9,534 nucleotides of DNA. Origin: DASVSE01 sp036399715. GTDB lineage: Bacteria > Bacteroidota > Rhodothermia > Rhodothermales > Rubricoccaceae. The position numbers and the translations under genes were made by a program. The first letter of the stretch is position 1, and each line of letters opens with the position of its first letter. This document shows, in pieces, positions 6,674 to 9,534 of this stretch. Under the pieces are notes generated by a model, which worked only from the letters and a program-made list of their open reading frames with translations, did no database searches and had not been told where the DNA came from. The stretch covers positions 1 to 9,534 of the forward strand of contig DASWMO010000229.1 of NCBI GenBank assembly GCA_036399715.1, read 5' to 3'.

Positions 6674-7093
6674 TTACTGCGGCAGCAGGACCGACGCGCG
6701 GACGTTCAGGTACTGCGCCCGCGTGCCCTGTGCCGTCCCGAGGTCCTCGTCCGTGATCGTCACCCCGTCGCGCGTCGCGTCCACGCGCACACGCAGCGTC
6801 GCCGACGGAAAGTTCGGCGTGACCTGGTAGATGCCCCGGAAGTCGACCGCGGCTTCGCGGCCTGGCGCGATCGTCACCGTGCGGTCGAAGAACGGGAGCG
6901 CCCCGCTGGGTTCTGTCAGCGTCGTTCCGTTCGGACCGCTGTAGGTGAGCGTCAGGCTGTCCAGACGGCCATCGCCTTCCATCGACGCGGTGTAGTGGAC
7001 CGTGTATGGGCGTACCGGCGTGACCGGGTCCGATGAGTCCCCGCCGTCGCACGCGGCGAGCGCGAGCAGAAGTAGTAGGGCAACAGGGCGCAT
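6674..7093 (-). CDS. Small lipoprotein, beta-rich, tentatively MmpS-like
   Basis: A 139-residue precursor that starts MRPVALLLLLALAAC, with lipobox LAAC and lipidated Cys15. A short Gly/Ser/Asp spacer (GGDSSD) follows. Asp is absent from +2 (it is Asp16 only if counted directly after Cys), so sorting to the inner or outer membrane is open. The mature part, about 28-139, is a single beta-rich domain (YTVHYTASM, LTLTYSGPNG, ALPFFDRTVTIAPG, ATLRVRVDATRDG). This layout recalls the MmpS/transport accessory lipoprotein fold, but the match is by eye only and weak. The gene converges on the CYTH/CHAD gene with just 16 nt between stop codons and no visible terminator. It diverges from the ferrochelatase-family gene. 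No enzymatic motif is visible. It may equally be an uncharacterised periplasmic lipoprotein. Confidence 0.8.
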   Translation of the reverse strand: MRPVALLLLLALAACDGGDSSDPVTPVRPYTVHYTASMEGDGRLDSLTLTYSGPNGTTLTEPSGALPFFDRTVTIAPGREAAVDFRGIYQVTPNFPSATLRVRVDATRDGVTITDEDLGTAQGTRAQYLNVRASVLLPQ

Positions 7094-7113
7094 ATCCGGT
7101 TGGGGCTGTCAAG

Positions 7114-7121
7114 AAAACATA
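7114..7121 (-). promoter_or_regulatory. Putative -7 box of the lipoprotein gene (TATGTTTT)
   Basis: On the minus strand TATGTTTT (7121 to 7114) matches seven of eight positions, counting the two free ones, of the Bacteroidota -7 consensus TAnnTTTG, and ends 20 nt before ATG 7093. It is the best single match in the window. No clear TTTG lies at the -33 distance. Confidence 0.5.
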
Positions 7122-7197
7122 GCAACCGAGCCGGAGCAGGTGAGAGACACCGCGGGCCGCCCACCGTTTTCTGCTCAGGCGCCGTCTATACGCCGAA

Positions 7198-7212
7198 TGC
7201 CGCAATGCGGCA
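7198..7212. other. Hairpin 1 upstream of the ferrochelatase-family gene
   Basis: TGCCGC (7198-7203) and GCGGCA (7207-7212) form a perfect 6-bp stem closed by an AAT triloop. It sits five nucleotides before the second hairpin. There is no adjacent T-run on either strand, so it is not a standard terminator. Confidence 0.45.
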
Positions 7213-7217
7213 GTGTG

Positions 7218-7244
7218 GAGCCGGTGTCAATCCTGCATCGGCTC
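7218..7244. other. Hairpin 2 upstream of the ferrochelatase-family gene
   Basis: GAGCCGGTGT (7218-7227) pairs with GCATCGGCTC (7235-7244) around the 7-nt loop CAATCCT. The stem is 10 bp without a mismatch if two G-U pairs are allowed on the plus-strand RNA (7224-7238 and 7227-7235). The same pairs become A-C mismatches on the minus-strand RNA, which favours a plus-strand transcript, that is, the leader of the ferrochelatase-family gene. It is followed by TGCGTTCTT, with no real T-tract. It resembles no riboswitch class I know. Confidence 0.45.
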
Positions 7245-7342
7245 TGCGTTCTTCAACGAGACGCGACACGTGCGCCCGCACACATCGGTTTATTGGCAGA
7301 CGCCGGGCCCGTTCCGGCGACGCTCCCGATCTGGCCCCGCGC

Positions 7343-8623
7343 ATGACCCCTCGCGAGTTTCTCCGCAGCTTCCAGCCCGCCCGAGCGTCCCGCCCGGCAG
7401 GCACGGGCGCATCTGCGGAGCCTCTCGAGGTCGAGCCCGGCGACCTCGTCGGCGTCGTGCTGATGAACCTGGGCGGGCCGGGCCGGCGCGAGGAAGTCGA
7501 GCCGTTTCTGTACAACCGGCTCATGGACCCCGCCGAGGGCAACTGGGGCGTGCCGGGCGTCGTCCGCCATGTCGCAGCCCGCATTCTGGCCCGCCGCCGC
7601 GCCCGCGCGCGCGCCGACGCCTACGAGCAGATCGGCGGCGAGAGCCCGCTCGCGCGCCACACCGCGGAGCAGGCGCGCGCGCTCGACGGCGTCCTCAACC
7701 GCCGTTTCGGCGCGGCGACCGGCGCCCGCTTCCGCACATACGTTGCGATGCGCCACTGGCACCCCTCGACCGAGGAGGCCGCGGCGCAGATGGAACGCGA
7801 TGGCGTGACGAAGGTGGTCCTGCTGCCGCTCCACCCACACGCCTCGGCCGCGACGTCCGGCTCGTCGGTCGCCTACTGGAATGCGCTCTGCGCCGCCAGC
7901 GAGCTGCCCGCCTGGCCGACGTCGCTCGTGCCCGAGTACGCCGCCCACCCGACCTACATCCAGGCCCTGGCCGAGCGCGTCGACGAAGGGCTCCAGCGCT
8001 TCCCGCTCGCCGCGCGGCCGGGCGTCCAGGTCGTGTTCTGCGCCGAGGGCGCGCCCGCGCCGCGGCCGGCCGAGCCGAACCGGTACTGCTGCCTCGTCCA
8101 CGCGACCGTGCAGCAGATCGTGAACGCGCGCGCGGCGCGCGATCCGCGGCGTGCGGCCCACGTGGCGTTTCTGCGGCCGCTCGTCCCGGGCCGGGCCCTC
8201 GGCCCCGGCCTGACCCAGACGCTGGACGCGCTCGCCGAAGACGGCCACGCGCACATCCTCGTCGTGCCGGTCTCGTTCGTGTCGGACCGCGTCGAGACGG
8301 CCTACGACCTCGACGTCGTCGTCCGCGCGCACGCCGCGACGCAGGGCGTGACGCACTTCGAGGTTGCGACGGGCCTCAACGAGCACCCGCTCTTTATCGA
8401 GACGCTCGCCGCCGTCGTCGGGGCGCAGGTGCAGCCCACGCTCGGCGGCGACGGCGCAACGGCGCGCCCCGACGGAACTGCGCTGCTGGACCTCCGGCCC
8501 CGCCACGATCCGGCCCTCCGGACGGTCCGGTGCGAGACGTGCACGCACGCGGCCGAGCCCTGCGACTGGGAGGCCCTGCCGGATGTCGCTCCGGCAGAGG
8601 CCGCACCGCGCCGCGCCGCGTGA
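7343..8623 (+). CDS. hemH: Ferrochelatase-family protein with the catalytic His replaced by Glu
   Basis: A 426-residue protein alignable by eye with ferrochelatase over its whole length. ATG 7343 is chosen because the family begins at GVVLMNLGGP (about 34-43); the open frame continues upstream only into the hairpin region. Conserved blocks: PFLYNRLMDP, YEQIGGESPL, AMRHWHPSTEEA, LPLHPHASAATSGSS (H164, H166), VPVSFVSDRVETAYDLD and GLNEHPLF. Glu318 in VETAYDLD matches the catalytic Glu (human E343). The block SAHGLP, which carries the catalytic His (human H263), reads CAEGAP here, with Glu235 in its place; the downstream GDPY is PNRY and the WQSKVGPxPWLGP block is FLRPLVPGRALGP. The C-terminus has C397, C400 and C407, placed like the [2Fe-2S] cysteines of human ferrochelatase. 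It may insert metal by another route, act on another tetrapyrrole, or be a pseudoenzyme. It overlaps the next gene by 4 nt. Confidence 0.85.
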   Translation: MTPREFLRSFQPARASRPAGTGASAEPLEVEPGDLVGVVLMNLGGPGRREEVEPFLYNRLMDPAEGNWGVPGVVRHVAARILARRRARARADAYEQIGGESPLARHTAEQARALDGVLNRRFGAATGARFRTYVAMRHWHPSTEEAAAQMERDGVTKVVLLPLHPHASAATSGSSVAYWNALCAASELPAWPTSLVPEYAAHPTYIQALAERVDEGLQRFPLAARPGVQVVFCAEGAPAPRPAEPNRYCCLVHATVQQIVNARAARDPRRAAHVAFLRPLVPGRALGPGLTQTLDALAEDGHAHILVVPVSFVSDRVETAYDLDVVVRAHAATQGVTHFEVATGLNEHPLFIETLAAVVGAQVQPTLGGDGATARPDGTALLDLRPRHDPALRTVRCETCTHAAEPCDWEALPDVAPAEAAPRRAA

Positions 8624-9162
8624 GCGCCTCGGCGTTCCTGCTCCGCACGATGGCGTCGGTCGCCCCGGGCACGCGCGTCGTCGACATTGGCGGTGCCCAC
8701 GCCCATCTGCTCGCCGCGCTCGGGTTCGACGTCTGGGCCTCGGCGGCATTGCCCGGCGATGTCGCCAAGGCCCGCGAGCGCCTCGCGGACGTGCTCGAAG
8801 CCGACGAGGCGGCGCGGCGCGTCACGCTCGCGCGTCCCGATGCCCTCGGCTACCCCGATGCCTTCGCGCCCTGGGTCGTCGCTGCCAGCCCCGCGTCCGC
8901 CGGCCTCGCCGAGACGTTCGCCGAGGCGCGGCGCGTGCTCGCACCTGGGGGCTGGCTCTGGACGGATCTGCCGGGCGCAGGCCCCGATGCGACGGCCCTC
9001 GACGTCGAGGCGCGCCTCGCCGCCGACACGGCTGCGGCAGCCGTGCTCGCCGCGGCCGCGCGCGAGGCCGGCCTCGCCGTGGCGTCGCGGCCCGTGCCCG
9101 ACGCCGCGCGCGGGACCATCGTCGCCGTCTTCCGCCGCGTCGACACGGACACCGTCCGCTGA
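8620..9162 (+). CDS. SAM-dependent methyltransferase-like protein, class I fold, divergent motifs
   Basis: A 180-residue protein when GTG 8620 is used. That GTG overlaps the upstream TGA as GTGA, the usual sign of translational coupling. ATG 8650 would be an alternative, giving 170 residues and still including motif I. Motif I reads VVDIGGAHAHLLAALGFDVW (20-39), compared with the class I pattern hhDhGxGxG. The acidic residue that normally ends strand beta-2 and holds the ribose is not obvious (WASAAL). The post-motif block ETFAEARRVLAPGGWLW (about 96-113) is typical of this superfamily. No substrate-specific motif was recognised. Its length suggests a bare core domain with no cap. The tight coupling to the ferrochelatase-family gene suggests the two act together or are co-regulated, but tetrapyrrole methylation is speculation. 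It converges on the next gene with 31 nt between stop codons. Confidence 0.7.
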   Translation: MSASAFLLRTMASVAPGTRVVDIGGAHAHLLAALGFDVWASAALPGDVAKARERLADVLEADEAARRVTLARPDALGYPDAFAPWVVAASPASAGLAETFAEARRVLAPGGWLWTDLPGAGPDATALDVEARLAADTAAAAVLAAAAREAGLAVASRPVPDAARGTIVAVFRRVDTDTVR

Positions 9163-9176
9163 CGCTCGCGCCAAGT

Positions 9177-9189
9177 CGAGGCACCCTCG
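9177..9189. terminator. Small hairpin between convergent genes, possible bidirectional terminator
   Basis: CGAGG (9177-9181) and CCTCG (9185-9189) form a 5-bp stem with a CAC loop in the 31-nt gap between two convergent stop codons. The stem is short and there is no T-run, so the call rests mainly on position. Confidence 0.25.
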
Positions 9190-9193
9190 CGTC

Positions 9194-9534
9194 TTACCCG
9201 AACCAGTAGGTCAGCTTGACGAGGAAGACGTTCTGGAGCGGGTCGCGGGTGAGCCGGCCGAGGTTGAGGCCGACCGGCGAGCGGCCGTCCTGCTCGAAGC
9301 CCGAGCGCTGCTGCTGCCACACGACAAACAGGGCGGAGCCCGGGCGGTATTGCCACCGCAGGACGGCATTGCCCTGGAGCGCGCGCACCGTGAAGTCCGG
9401 CGCGACCGAGTACGGCTGGCCGCCGTCGCCGGGCGTGACGGTCACCGTCCCGTCCTCGGCGCGGACAGCGGTGCCGCCGGCCTCCTCGATCGTCGGGAAG
9501 ATCAGCTGGCCGGGCGCGGTCGGCTCCTTGAAGG
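9194..9534 (-). CDS. DUF5916-type protein, C-terminal 112 residues (5' end beyond right edge)
   Basis: The minus-strand frame is open from the window edge to TAA at 9196-9194, so the GTG at 9445 is internal and not the start. Visible motifs are LRWQYRPGSALFVVWQQQR and, at the end, DPLQNVFLVKLTYWFG. This pairing of an LRWEYRPGSxLFxVW block with a terminal NVFLVKLxYWF strand is characteristic of DUF5916 proteins of Bacteroidota, Rhodothermota and Gemmatimonadota. These usually have an N-terminal CBM9-like domain and a C-terminal outer-membrane beta-barrel. The aromatic C-terminus (YWFG) suits recognition by the BAM complex, although the last residue is Gly rather than Phe. The function of the family is not established. 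The visible part does not show the N-terminal domain or the signal peptide. Confidence 0.75.
   Translation of the reverse strand, partial: FKEPTAPGQLIFPTIEEAGGTAVRAEDGTVTVTPGDGGQPYSVAPDFTVRALQGNAVLRWQYRPGSALFVVWQQQRSGFEQDGRSPVGLNLGRLTRDPLQNVFLVKLTYWFG

Larger units (their letters stand above)
7094..7342. promoter_or_regulatory. Divergent region between lipoprotein and ferrochelatase-family genes
   Basis: These 249 nt are visibly less GC-rich than the flanking genes. They carry the lipoprotein -7 box (7114-7121, minus), a possible plus-strand promoter with CGTTTTC at about 7165-7171 and TATA at 7187-7190, two consecutive hairpins (7198-7212 and 7218-7244), and an AT patch TTTATTGG at 7289-7296. 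If transcription starts near 7197, the ferrochelatase-family mRNA would have a structured leader of about 145 nt. If it starts after 7296, the leader is about 40 nt and the hairpins lie upstream of it. The sequence does not decide between these. Confidence 0.45.

Noticed and set aside
7218..7250. tRNA 3' half or attachment-site remnant (TGTCAATCCTGC looks like a T-arm)
   Set aside because: The pairing is a 10-bp hairpin, not a 5-bp T-stem with 7-nt loop plus acceptor stem. No anticodon arm or CCA lies at the right place.
7100..7342. N-terminal extension of the ferrochelatase-family frame to an upstream ATG at 7100
   Set aside because: The extension has no family similarity and would run through both hairpins and the divergent promoter region.

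Overview
This is a very GC-rich, gene-dense window. It most likely comes from a member of the Rhodothermota, and I would guess the Rubricoccaceae (Rubrivirga-like). The pointers are a type IX secretion C-terminal sorting domain, a DUF5916-type C-terminus ending in a Phe-rich beta-strand, starts with no Shine-Dalgarno sequence, and T-rich Bacteroidota-style -7 boxes placed 20-22 nt before several start codons. The assignment is an inference from gene content and style, not from a search.

Left side (1-1262, minus strand): the C-terminal part of a tripartite efflux operon. A periplasmic adaptor (HlyD/AcrA type) is followed after 2 nt by the first 15 codons of an RND permease that runs off the left edge. 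A 132-nt divergent region separates it from an aminopeptidase P gene (1395-2786, plus) with all five M24 metal ligands and its catalytic histidines. Next is a secreted multi-domain protein (2908-4350) with signal peptide, SbsA/Big_5 Ig-like domain, a DxDxDG calcium-type motif and a T9SS sorting domain. It is followed by a 748-residue protein (4411-6657) that reads as CYTH domain, transposase-type helix-turn-helix, acidic Pro/Ala-rich linker and CHAD domain, with key basic residues of both polyphosphate-linked domains missing.

Right side: a small minus-strand lipoprotein gene (6674-7093) converges on the CYTH/CHAD gene. Across a 249-nt divergent region holding two neat hairpins lies a ferrochelatase-family gene (7343-8623). 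Its catalytic His position is Glu, while the second catalytic acid and a C-terminal Cys cluster are kept. A small SAM-methyltransferase-like gene (8620-9162) overlaps its stop codon by 4 nt and is probably translationally coupled. The right edge holds the C-terminal 112 residues of a DUF5916-type outer-membrane protein on the minus strand.

The best candidates for unusual biology are the altered ferrochelatase coupled to a methyltransferase, and the degenerate CYTH-HTH-CHAD fusion. Apart from the efflux pair and the ferrochelatase/methyltransferase pair, the genes look independently transcribed. No tRNA, rRNA, CRISPR array, insertion sequence or phage gene was seen.
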